From Centroberyx gerrardi (taxonomy: Eukaryota > Chordata > Actinopteri > Beryciformes > Berycidae): a stretch of 64,000 nt of DNA. The position numbers were made by a program, and so were the translations under genes. Below the pieces are notes generated by a model. It did no database searches, was not told the DNA's origin, and saw only the letters and a program-made list of their open reading frames with translations. The stretch spans positions 16,185,190-16,249,189 of the forward strand of contig NC_135999.1 in the NCBI RefSeq assembly GCF_048128805.1, read 5' to 3'. This document shows positions 32,908 through 45,000 of the stretch, in pieces; position 1 is the first letter of the stretch; each line of letters starts with the position of its first letter.

Positions 32908-35511
32908 TTCAACTTGAAAGCAGCTGACGATGCAGCAAAGATGACGGCGAATGAAAAGAGGGAGGTAAAAGCGATGAGTGAGGTATCAGACATTTTAACC
33001 CTTTCTGCTCTCGCGTCTCCTCCGCAGCATCTGTTAGTCCAGGCACCTTTCAGCGGCGCAGAGGGGGATGATGACTCAGTGTGGGGTCAGATGCTCAGAC
33101 TCACAGTCCCTATGAATTAGACATGAGCGGCGATGTGGTCTGGCTCCGAGGACAGGGCAGCTGAGTGTGCATGCTGATGCTGGCAATATGAAGCCATTCG
33201 TGACGTCAGCTGTATTAATTAGTAAAGATCGCTGGGTATCAGGTGGACTGGCTGCGAACTAATGTGAGTTTCCCGCCATGACGTGACATGAAAAGTTGGA
33301 TAAGAGGTAGCAAGTAGATTGTCGAAGCACAACGTTTGATACCCGCCATCGATGTTTAGGGTGTGTATCTGAAAAAAAAAAATCCCATGTCATCCTCAAA
33401 CGTCACCCTGAAGGAGCAAAGACAGAACAACTGATCTTGAATCAGATTGTTTGCCCTGAAACCAAATTCTTACCATTAGCTTGCTGAAATCAACATATTT
33501 CCACCCCATCGCCATCATGCCTCATATTCGTTTCCTGTTTGTTGTCAGATCTGCTATCCATTTCTTTGTTTAGGCTGGACGGAGTATCAGATCACTGTAG
33601 CCATGTCAACTATGGGAGTGAGTGATGCGTTGTCCTGAAATAGAGCCAGTATTCCTCCAGCACAGAGCTACTGTGTGACCATTGGCTCAACAAAGAGGGG
33701 GAAACCCAAGTACTTGCTTCCCGTATGGTCTGATGAGGATTTTTCACAAAGAGGCAAATCTTTGAGGTTGAGGGAGTGCGGTTGAGTCTTCCCGTACTCA
33801 TTTACTCTCCCATCAATAACCACTAATTATGGTGTTGAATAAATAATCCTCTGAAGAACTGTGGTGTTCCTCAGATTTTTTTGAAAGATTGTTATTTCAA
33901 ACTATGGTAGTCTGGATGTTGGAGAGATTGTCCAATGACTAGAAGTTTAGAGTCTCAGTCCCCATCTGTGTGTCATTTGAAAGTTATTGTCTGTCCGCAT
34001 TGAGGCGTTAAAAACCCCACCAGCTATTCCTATTAGCTCCGGTGCTGGCACTGCAAATGTCAGACTCTAGATAGTGCATCTGTGTTTTTCAGGAGGATGT
34101 GCAAAGGAAGCAAATTCCCACCGTGTGCCTTGCTTTTTCTTGTTACCTAATAACCTTTTTACTTTACTTGGATAATAATGAGTGCTATCTTATGGGTGCT
34201 TTCCATATTGAAATATGGATAATTTAACCAGGAAGGAATACTTTATGCAAAAGTCTAAGGCTTTAGTTACAATGGTATTTCAATGTCATTTTTGAGATCT
34301 GACTCTGAAGATCAGATTTTATGAGATTAGATTGCTGTTCATCCACACTTGGCCTGAAAATGTCTGTTATGCATTTCCTGTAAGTGTATTTATTTATATC
34401 TGCATATGCACTACTTTTTCCCGTTCTTCCTCTCTTGCATACTGTTCTCATCTGTTTAAATTGCTTTTTTGTACACTGTGACTGGATTGCGTCCAGACCA
34501 TTTAGAATTCTGATCACAATGCTAACCTGACCGCTTCCATATCTGGCGTTAAAGATTTGACAACATTGTGAGCAAAATCAGATTTTTGTGTGTCCATGCC
34601 TGTCAGTTAATGCATCCGAACATGATACACTGAAAGTGTCCCATTCCCTTGCCTGTTAAATTTGTAGTTTAGTTAAAAAGGTATTTATTGAAAGAATTTC
34701 AATACTCAGTCCTCACAGGCAGACCAGTCACAATACTGGACTCTGATTGGCTGACAACACCAGCTCCTCTAATTCCAATGAAGCAAACCTCCTGATTGGA
34801 AGGATTCTAGCAATTGTTAGTGACTGGAGCCAATCAAGACCAAGTTCAGTTGTGATGCGTTGACTGGAGTCTGAAACTGTCTTTAAGATTGGATGGATTT
34901 TTGAAAATGCAATAACTTTAAATTTAACCACTCAAACAAAATCAATCAATCCTCATTAAACATCTTTGATCATATATGTATATAAATAGAGCAAATTCAT
35001 TTATTTGATTCTTCTCACAAAGAACAACCTAGCTGATATTTTTTGCGACTTTGAGGTCAAATGTGTGTCCTGCTGCAGAACCAGTTGACCACCATTGCAC
35101 CACACAATACAATACAATACATATATGTGAAGTGCTTTCACCTTAAATGAGTCTTTGTGGAAATTACATTATTGCCTTAATCTGCAACTAATTTTGTAGT
35201 TTTTTCTAGGTGTCATTATGGCCGCTACATAAGAACTGTTTCAGAATGAAAACGATACTAAACACTATGACAAAAGCTATGCTGTGTGTGTAATGTCGCT
35301 CACCATTTTACACCCCACAGCCTGACTTCAAAGACCCCAAAAATAAACAGTAGGATTTGCCATTTCCTTATTGTGAGCTCCTTTGACTGGGTACCCCTTC
35401 TCTTTTGATCTGTCGCACCCCTTAATTTCCCCTAATTTCAGATTGTCCATGACAACATGCATGACTACCTCTGTATAATCCTGTCCTGTGTTGTTTTTGT
35501 TTCTCCTGTAG

Positions 35512-35910
35512 CTCCATGGCCATTACCATCCCCCCCCTTCCCCTGGGAGCAAACCTTCAAAGGCCCTGCGCAGCACGATGGACGACCAGCTGAGTGATGG
35601 AGATGGACAGAATCAAAGAACACGCTCCCTTCATTGTGACTAGATGAAGGGACGCCCTCCTCGAACAGAGAGGGGACTTATCCTGCGGCAACCATTTTGA
35701 TGTTCGGAGAATATAATTCTGTAGGTTCCTCAGAATTGAACTGATACACTTAAAAGAAAGCTTCATTAAAAATCACTGTGAAAAAGAAGCAGTACTGAAC
35801 AGATACCTTGTTCAGTTTGTGAACTGCACTGTCACAGCAGTGAGTGTTTACGGAGCTCATATGCTGACAGCTTGTCCTCGGGACCGGGCCCTGCCTTGTG
35901 CCGCACTGTG
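35512..35910 (+). other. fhdc1: fhdc1 5'UTR in exon 2, with upstream ORFs
   Basis: The exon opens at 35512 after TTCTCCTGTAG. The leader contains uORFs at 35516-35593 (25 codons), 35579-35644 (21 codons) and 35861-35911 (16 codons, its TGA overlapping the main ATG). An in-frame TGA at 35779 with no ATG after it makes 35911 the first in-frame start. Confidence 0.7.
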
Positions 35911-36399
35911 ATGCGTGTTATGAGTTGTCCGTCCACAACCAATGAGACAGAGGGCTGCAGCAGCGAGGGCAGCAGCTGCGCCGCTTCCTCCACCACCACC
36001 TCTGACCCTTCCTCTATGTCTGGACACACTCACTCCACCCTGCCTTCCCTCAGCGACACCCCTGACACCTCCCAGCATGAAGCCCCCCCTCCTCCTCCCC
36101 TGCCGCCCCCGCCCCCGCCCCCTCCGTCCACCATGTCCACCAACCACAACGTGCGGAAGAAGCGGCGCGTGCGGAGTTTCTTCTGGAAGCCGATCCCCGA
36201 GGAGAAGGTGCGCGGGAAGCCCAACATCTGGACCATGGCGGTGCGGCAGCAGCAGTACCAGATCGACGTTCGCTCTGTGGAGGAGCTGTTCGGGCAGCAG
36301 GAGGAGGCGGTGATGGCCGCGCGGGGGGCAACGCCGACCACCGGACCCGCTTTCCGTGTCACCCGCTCCCGCTCCTTCAAGGAGAGCAGCAAGGACGAG
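35911..36399 (+). CDS. fhdc1: fhdc1 first coding exon (FH1 and start of FH2)
   Basis: 163 codons ending at GACGAG|GTGAGT. Contents: a Ser/Thr-rich head, [17 protein letters not shown] (FH1-like profilin site), a basic NVRKKRRVR, then [20 protein letters not shown] and [10 protein letters not shown], the start of FH2. Confidence 0.93.
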
Positions 36400-39057
36400 G
36401 TGAGTGGGTGGCATCAGTCCATTACAGTGGCAGCTCCATTCAGCTATGGGAATTGTATTGTGAATGAAACACTGCAAAACTTGCCTTGACAGTGACAAAG
36501 AGGACAAAACACTCCTTTACTGTGCAGGTGTGGATGAGTCTAGTTGAACAGTTGACAGTTTGTCCCCACAGTCTACTTATTCTGGGAAATCACTATGTTC
36601 AACACAAAGCACCTGCTTATACAACCACCTTTCAGAGCCCCACAATATATTCGTCTACTCTAGGAACTGAGATGTTTTCCTCTGTACAAAAGACAATTAT
36701 ATAAGCTACACGCCACATATGCACGTCAAACAATAAGGGTTCTAAAAGTGTTCTTATTTACATGGTATGGCACTGTTTTCAAAACTTTCTTGATCTGAGG
36801 AACCAGCTTTTACAAATTAAGTGTGAAAGATCAAAGATGAAAGATTCAGAATTAGAAAGATTGGTTTAAGTGAAAATGTATTATTTTGACCCCTATCCAT
36901 CTTCTGTTTTATTGTATTGATTCAAATACTCTGATGTGGGATAGTGCAGGCTTAGGAATCATTAGAAATCTCTTACAGAAATGTGCAGTTTGATTAGTCA
37001 AATAATGGAGTGACGATGGCCTGCAAACTCTTCAGTCCACCGCCATCATTGCAGCAAACGTAACAGGAAAAATTTCTCCCTTCAAGACATAGTGGTTGGC
37101 TCAGATGCTGAATCATAGATGTCATGAGAAAGTCCCAGGTTCAGGTTCAGATTCAGTGCTGAAAAGCCATACAACGCTACATAGCTCTACATTGCACCTA
37201 TTAGGGTTTTCCTGCAGGGCCAAGCCAGGTAACTCATAAAGGTGCTAAATTACACCTTTTCTTTAGAGTGTAGAAAATGCATTAAGTTTGAGTACATACT
37301 CAAGACAATGGCCTGCATGCATCATTGTGGACTCCTGGAAAGTAACGTGTGAACTGTAAAGCAATACCCGCGTGAGACTTAGGCAGACTCATGTCACAGA
37401 ATAACTCCCCTCTGTGTTCCCACAATGGAGTGACTGCAGTGGGTAAACCTCAAAGTCTGAGCAGTTTGCAGGGAGCATTCTGGGTATTACTAAACAGTCC
37501 CTTGGGAGTTTCAAATATAGCCACCTTCTGCGCACACAGAGGCATATCTCTAATGCAAGCTGTTGCTAATCTTTCCCTGTCATATATTAATATGGAATGC
37601 GTTCTCCTATGCTTTTTTTATATTGTCGTTGTCATGTATATATTATAATTTACACTACCAGTCAAAAGTTTGAACACACCACATTTTTCTTTATTTTTAC
37701 TATTTTTTTCACATTTTAGAATAATAGTAAAGACATCAAAACTATGAAATATCACAAATGGAATTATGCAGTGGCCAAAAAAAGTGTTAAACAAATCAAA
37801 ACTATCTTATATTTTAGATTCTTTAAAGTAGCCTTGATGGAAAGGCAAAGGCTTTGGGAAGAAATTCATTCATAGGCATCAACTTCACTATTTATATTTG
37901 TCTAAGAAACAAATTTCAAGCATTTAAGCATAGGCCTTTAGATCAAAATGGCTTGAAGATAATGAAAAACATTTCATCCAAACTTTTGACTGGTAGTGTA
38001 TATTTTAATAATATATGTATGAAAGCCTTGTTAGAGTATGAGGAAGTAAACTTCAGTTAGTGTAAATGGTTTCTTTACCTTTCCTCCTCCACCTCACCTG
38101 CACTCACCTTCTTTAATTAAACCCACAGCTGCGTCTAAATGCTGTTTAAATGCTATAATTACATCTTGAGCAGGGTTCTGTTTGAGAACTTACTGTACCT
38201 TCACCTTTTTAAAGTAAGGCAATGCAGGCCAACAATTGCCATTGTTAGTGAGGGTGGCGTGTACCACACGTGTGGCCCAGGTGGAATTTCAGTTGTCCTA
38301 TAGGGTGACTGTGCGGGACTAAGGGTTACGTCATGGGTGTGTGTGTGTGTGTGTGTAGTGGGAGAGGGGGTGGGGTCACACATAAGGCTAATGACCAGCA
38401 TTGATTGGGAGCAGGCAGGGGTGTGGGATTTGTTTGCATGTATACGTGCGCATGTGTGTGTTTGTCTATGTGTCTGAAGGGTTTTGTTCCTGTTTCTTTG
38501 TTTGTATGGAGACTATGACTCACTATCTTTCAATTGTTTTCAGATCAGCATCCTGGACTCTAAGAGGGGGATGAATGTGGGCATTTTCCTCAAGCAATTC
38601 AAGAAGTAAGTCTTCATCTTCCGCCTGCTACCAGAGGGAGAGCGGCTTACATAAAGCCCAGTGGAGCATGTAGGCTATATATTCCATTGATAAATCTGGG
38701 GGGGAAATAGTACGCCCAGTGTGAAACTCAATGCGGTTGTGTAACTGGTTTAAGTTGTGGTGAGGTCTAAAAGTCCAGAACACGAGGCCATAACTCGCAC
38801 CATCTCCCATCTCACTCCAGTGGGGAGTACAGTAGTGTGTAGGAAGGAGGCTGGTGTATTAATATCTGCCATTTGGCAGACACTTTCTATCCAAAGCACC
38901 TTACACAGTACCTTACTGCATACATTTTTAGCAATTTTAGCATTTTTAGCATCCATTGAGCTATATAGGACCATAAGTAAGTGCGCATGAGTGCCATGTC
39001 ATGGTTCTTTGTGTTCTGCAGTATGTGTGTACAAGGGCATAAATGAGAGAGAGAAAG

Positions 39058-39099
<42 letters not shown>

Positions 39100-42000
39100 A
39101 GAGAGAGAAATATATATATAGAGAGAGAGAGACCTTCAGCTAATGAACATAGGGAAAACATTAATTGGTCCCAATGTGACTTGAGACTCAGACTGAAGGG
39201 AATAAGATTGATGATTTATAATTTAGAAAAAAATATCATAGATTTTATATCCAACTTCACATCCCACATTTGAGTACATGGGGGATTTTGTAGCTGTTTG
39301 TGCTCTTGTCTGACTTATCCAAGAGATATGAAAACCAGCATCTAGTGACGAAACACTCCTATGGTAACTTGAAAAACATTTTTCAGTTTCGGTTTGTGTG
39401 GGTTAGCTTAATTAAGGAAAAATCTATTCACAGTTGTAGGAGATTAGGGTCAAAATCTGTGTCAGTTATTCTAATAGGCTTTCTTAGCACTTAGCTGGGA
39501 CACCATTGTTTATACTTCATTGGTTCAAGAAAGCTGGAAGTGTGTTCAACTGAACTGAGCATTGCATTACATAGTGGAGTACACTGACACAGAATGTGTT
39601 TCAGAAGTCTATTTGCATGACAGTCCATTTGCATTGCTCCCCACCATATTTTCATGACATTTGACTGTCGTAAGAGCAACTATAGCAGCACTCCACTGAG
39701 TTTGGGCAGTGGCGTCAGTACACTCAGTGTTTGTTTTTATTTGTTCCTTTCCACTTGACATCACATTGATATTGTACTATTATTAGCTTTTGCATACATA
39801 CTGTCATCTCTTACTAATTTTTACGATTGCCTAGACTTTGAAAGATCAGAAGAAAAGTTTTCAATTTCAGCTGTAGTGATCTTTTTGAACTTTTGTACAG
39901 CAAACAATGCATTCCCTTTTGATATTCTGAATTTCTGGATTAGATAGATGGCAAAATGAATGCAACGGTGTTCATCATGATGCAAGAAAGACACAAAAAG
40001 GAAAACACAGACTTTTTTACAGTAACAGTAACCCAAAGAAACCAAAAGTAAAAATAATACAGTAATATTTCTGTTACTATTTTGCAGTAACCCTGACCAC
40101 GACCTCAACCTTCAGTTCCACCTATATTGTCCTGCTCCATGTTGAAACAGCCATATAGGCTTTCTAACAGCCTTTTATATAGTGGTGAAGTAATTAGTAA
40201 TTGTGTTGCAGTGCTACTCACCTGGGTAATGTCACTGAAAGTAACAAGACATGATTGAAAATACATGTTCAACTGATTTAGCGAACTACATATGTAGTAA
40301 TAAGTACTGGAACATTGTTCCTAAATGAGGGAGATGTATTCTGAGAAGTGAGCTTGTGATTTAGAGTTGTGCATTTTGTATCTAAGCACAGCATTTTGCA
40401 TCTTTTGAGATTTTAGCAAGTCAGTTTGGCTCTTTTTTTTCTCTTTGCACATTGAAACTCTGTTGTGAAAATTGGGCCAAAGCAATCGTAAAAAAAACGT
40501 AGGAACTGGAAATTAGGTTTGTCATTTTACCTCTGCTGTCCAAAACAGTGAGTGAATCCCTTAACCGTTGGTGGCAGCATTTTGGCTTGTTTTCCTTGTT
40601 AATAAATCCATGCCAGACCGGGACATCTGTCGTGCCTCTGAGAGGAAACTCAGAGGATTTACTGCCCTGTGTAAGCACAGAGGGAGTGCGGAAAGAGAGC
40701 ACCTGTGTGTTTTGAACTTCACTGTCATTGAACACATTGTCACTGAACTGTCTTCCAGGTCCAACCACTCCATTGTGGAAGACATACGACGAGGAGAAGG
40801 CAAGATTTATGGAGCGGAGCTGCTCAAAGACCTGCTGAAACTCCTGCCTGACACTGAGGAGGTCTGTGTTTGTTTGGTGTGTGTGTGTGTGTGTGTGCAC
40901 GCAAAGAACACTGTGTACTTTACCAGCTATGAATGGCACCAGTTTTATGAATAAAACACCAAAGCATGATAAAGCTGCTTGTGAGGATAAAAGCCACTGA
41001 ATGCAGATTGTAGAGTCTGCTGAGCGTCTGCTGCCTCTGTTCTCTCCACAGATCAAGAAACTACAGGCATTTAAAGGAGACCCGAGCAAGCTGACACTTG
41101 TTGACTCCTTTATGTACCTCTTGATCCAGGTGCCACGGTAAGGTGATCTCAACCACATATGTTGCTATGAAAGTGAAATATGAAGTCAATTCATTAATGG
41201 CCCATGGAAGATAAAGGGGTCGAGGTTTAGAATATTCAGAGTTTTATAGTTTTGTGTGGAGTGCTTTGTATTTAGTACTGACCATCCACTGACCCTCAGT
41301 CTTACTCATAGTGCACTTCTTACTGTAATCACACATGCTGTGCTTTAAGTCCTGCTACAAGCCTCTTTTCACATTTCATGGAAAGGAAAAACCTAATCCT
41401 TCCTGATGTTCTTTTGTGTTGTTTGTGTTGGGTGATAGCACATTACACTAATATTATTACTTTTCCCGGTAACGAGTAGTGTAATTAATTACTAATTAAA
41501 TTTCAGTAATAATATTACAGTTGCCAATCAAAAATATAAGTTAATTATTTTATCATCCCTCTAAATAGATAAGATTGAAGTTGAATGATCCAAAAACTGA
41601 ATCCCACCACCATCCTCCAATTCATTTCACTTTTTTGAGTAACAAGCCCAATATCGTTCTCCAATAATATCACCCCAGTTCAACATAGTGTCATCTCCTT
41701 CTGCCATCTGGCCAAAGATAAAGAATAAAGATATCACAAGTTACATTCTGCTGCCTGTCCTTCCTCTTTCTCTCTGTCCCTGTCATCCTAACCAGATGAT
41801 AATGAAGAGGCTCAAACTAATGCAAACTCTTTGCAGTGCATTCACCAGCTCTTAGTCCATGATAGGCACATACAGTACTTTTGTATGAGTCAGTCAACCC
41901 TTTCATTCATTTAATCATGGTGAATGTGAACGTGACGCCCCTCTGCTCTCCACTCTGACAGTTTTGAGGTACGAATCGAGGCCATGGTCCTCCGCGAGGA

Positions 42001-45000
42001 GTTTTTCCCTTCCTGCGCCGTGATGAGCCACGAGATCGATGTCATCCGTGTGGCCACTAAAGGTAATAACACACTGGCACTGACACTGCTACACACACAC
42101 CGAGACACACACCCTCACACTCACACACTCCCTCACGCTTACACTCACATGCGCTCAGACAGGTGACCCAGATATTTGAGCCATCAGCAGTGGTGAACAA
42201 AGGCTGGGAATGTGTCACCTGAGACGGGGCTGTGTAGGGACAGAGTAATAAAGTATTTTGAGGATGGATGGCAAAGACAAGGCTGTTTTACAGTATGTAG
42301 TGTTGTCGTTTATTTCAAGACCATTTTTAGTCTTTTTACTTTTTGAATATTGTATTTTTTATTATTTTAAGTATATTTAAATGATAGTGAGTTACTATAC
42401 AAATTAGTTCTCTCAGTGATATTAGTTTGTTGAATTAAAATTCAGTAGATACTGACTGTACTGCAATCGACTTTATCATTGTGGCTGAGCTGGTGCATTG
42501 GAATAAGAACAGCAGAAAGTTTTGCAGTTATTGCTCAGTCTTTAACAGTCTCACATAAAATATACGTTGAACGTAACACTTGATTGCTGTACCCTTGTGC
42601 CTGTAATCCAATGTAAAATAACACACATGACATGCACACATACACACACACACATATACACACACACACAACAACACACATAGCCCTTCCATATTGCTCA
42701 GCAAATATGGGGGATTACAAACTCAAAGAAATTGTGGGAAATATTTAACGGGGCTTTTGCGAGTCGCAATGGGGCTCATTTTAGCTGAGTCGTGGTTTCT
42801 TGCCTCTCTTGCTGTGCTTTATTGGATTTATCTCAAACCCTCTTCTACAGGACCGTGACCCTTTCGCTGCACTGCAGGGGTGAACTATCAGTTTTAACAC
42901 TGAACAGGACAAATTAAGAATAATTTTTATGGCAGTATTTAATTGAAACTATTTGCAGTGTTTACTTACTGCATTAAAGGGACAGCTGGTCTAAAAAAAA
43001 GATTACTTTTCCTTTACTGCCTCTGAATTTGGCATGGACTGTCATTAGTTGCTGATAGCTGTCGTGGGTGGTGGTAAATGAATGTGAAATAGTGTGTAAT
43101 GGGATGCTGTGTTCTGCTCTGCATTCTCTAAGTGAGTTTGTATTGATCTCTTTCTATAGAGCTGATGAACTGCGAGGAGCTCCATGCCATTCTGCATCTG
43201 GTGCTGCAGGCGGGGAACATCATGAATGCTGTAAGTCCATAACTCTTGTTCACTTGGTACATGCACTATACTGTCTATTGATTCCTCTCTTTCTCCTTCT
43301 AGCCTTTTACCTTTAGTGCACTCCCTCCTTCCTTCCCTCTCTCTCTCTACACCTCCTCTCCTATCTGTCTGATTCAGTGGCTTGCTACATATCTGTGAGA
43401 TTGTTCATTGTCATCCTCAGGGCGGCTATGCAGGCAACGCTGTGGGATTCAAGCTGTCATCCCTCCTGTCATTGGCTGACACCAAGGCCAACAAGCCAGG
43501 AATGAACCTGCTGCACTTTGTTGCCCTGGTCAGTGATGGCTTCCACTAAACCTCTACAATATACACCTTCATGTATAAAGAATAATACATACATTTCATA
43601 AACATGCATAAACAGGCATAAACATGTATATTTTCCCCTGTTTTCCCCTGTAATGATGAAGTTTATGTGTGCGTGTCTACAAGATACTCTGCTTTAAGCA
43701 CACTAGTAACTCTATTTGGAGGGAATGCACAGGTAACTCTGTATCAGACTTTAACAACTGGATGCCCATTTCAGTCTATGAATATTTCATATAGGAAAGT
43801 CTATGGTCTGCCCTGATGTCTGCAGTTAAACCACACAAAACTTCAAATGTGTAAATTTAAAATTCTGAAATGTGAGATTTATTTTAGTCCAAGACACAGT
43901 AAGAAATAGTTAATCTGTCAGCTGCAAAGAATTTGCTCTATATAAATCTGTGACAGCAGCGGTGTTTGAGTAAACGGTGTCCAAACACGAGATGGGATTA
44001 ATATTGCAGGAGGGCTGGTGGAGGTGGATGGCAGATGGTGAGGAAATAGAAAAGAGCGAGTGTGGCTGACCGAGCCGTTACATAACCAAACAAAGAGTAG
44101 TCTTTCACACAGCAGTGATGCCACCTTGTCATGTACCAATGATCTGGGTGTAAATTGTGTCATTTCTCTCTCTACTCAGGAGGCAAAGAAGAAAGACGAG
44201 AAGCTGCTCAAGTTTCCAGAGAAACTTCAAGATGTCCAGAGTGCAGCCAGGTAAACGCTTCTTTAGGAGTGTTGTACTGTCAGTGGTGTTTATCTATTTG
44301 TTAAAGTGTTAATAAAAAATACCTTCCAGTCAACTTCATACCTGTCATGTATGGAATTCCATTCTCAACTTTACGACCAAGATAAATTTTACATTCACTA
44401 GTGCCACCTTATAATGTAAAATTATGTCACTAGCAAAGAACTAGAAGAAAGTGATTTGCAGAATGTGTAATTCACTTTTGTAACATTTCTGTAAGCTGTA
44501 AATGATGGAAGGTGAGAATACCCATTTGCTAAAAATGAGGGTGTTTTAATTTTTTATTGTATCCAGACCCATTACCCAAGCTCACATTTTCACTTAAGAG
44601 CAGTACTTTGAGAGTACAGTTTAGACTGCAGTATGCCCCTGGTGGCTCTCAGGCTCTGTCAATTTCGCAAGGTCATCTTTGCGTGGCAGAGTACAGCCCC
44701 TGCACCAGAGAGCCAAGATTACTCTCCCTCCCTCAGGATATGCGAACACATTGCTCCTCCTTCACTCTGCCTTCCTTACAGTGGTCCTTTCTTCACCTTT
44801 ACTGGCTGACAGCCCCTGCACCCCGCCAAATAGCAGATTTGTCAAAAATCATACCTCTAAACACTATTATAATGAGAATTGCAGCAGAATTGCATAATGA
44901 AAAGTCAGCAATGGGATTATATATACTAAAAAACAAAAATGTATCCAAGCACATTATCCTGATCTGTGTCTATCTGCTATAATGTTCCCATGCAGAATCT

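Larger units (their letters stand above)
24743..35511 (+). other. fhdc1: fhdc1 intron 1, 10.8 kb
   Basis: Long first intron. It contains a tRNA-SINE (26085-26240), a hAT MITE (31084-31581), several CA/TG microsatellites (30711-30751, 32182-32209, 32865-32907), a small hairpin (28929-28967) and an exon-like open window (27357-27589). Length and position make it a likely site of enhancers, but I recognise no specific element. Confidence 0.55.
38606..40758 (+). other. fhdc1: fhdc1 intron
   Basis: 2.2-kb intron. It contains a teleost repeat motif at 38866-38911 and a GA/TA microsatellite at 39044-39132. No other feature is supported. Confidence 0.55.

Noticed and set aside
35857..36507. Minus-strand frame of 216 codons over the first fhdc1 coding exon
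   Set aside because: The GC-rich proline-coding sequence leaves few stops in the opposite strand. Arg/Gly-rich translation with no domain; plus strand is clearly FHDC1.
37085..37150. Possible tRNA-SINE (GTGGTTGGCTCAGATGCTGA ... CCCAGGTTCAGGTTCAG)
   Set aside because: A- and B-box resemblance is weak and no tail is visible. Insufficient to call.
40421..41158. Minus-strand open frame of 245 codons, the longest outside a recognised gene apart from readthrough
   Set aside because: It runs antisense through two conserved fhdc1 FH2 exons, an intron and a CA microsatellite (encoding His-Thr repeats). The matching plus-strand exons are unambiguous, so it is a shadow frame.
41440..41540. Possible hAT-type element with GTAACGAGTAGTGTAAT-like core
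   Set aside because: No pair of terminal repeats or target duplication could be found, so it was not called as an element.
44557..44982. 141-codon plus-strand frame in an fhdc1 intron
   Set aside because: Lies between two well-defined FH2 exons without its own splice sites; composition is that of AT-rich intron DNA.
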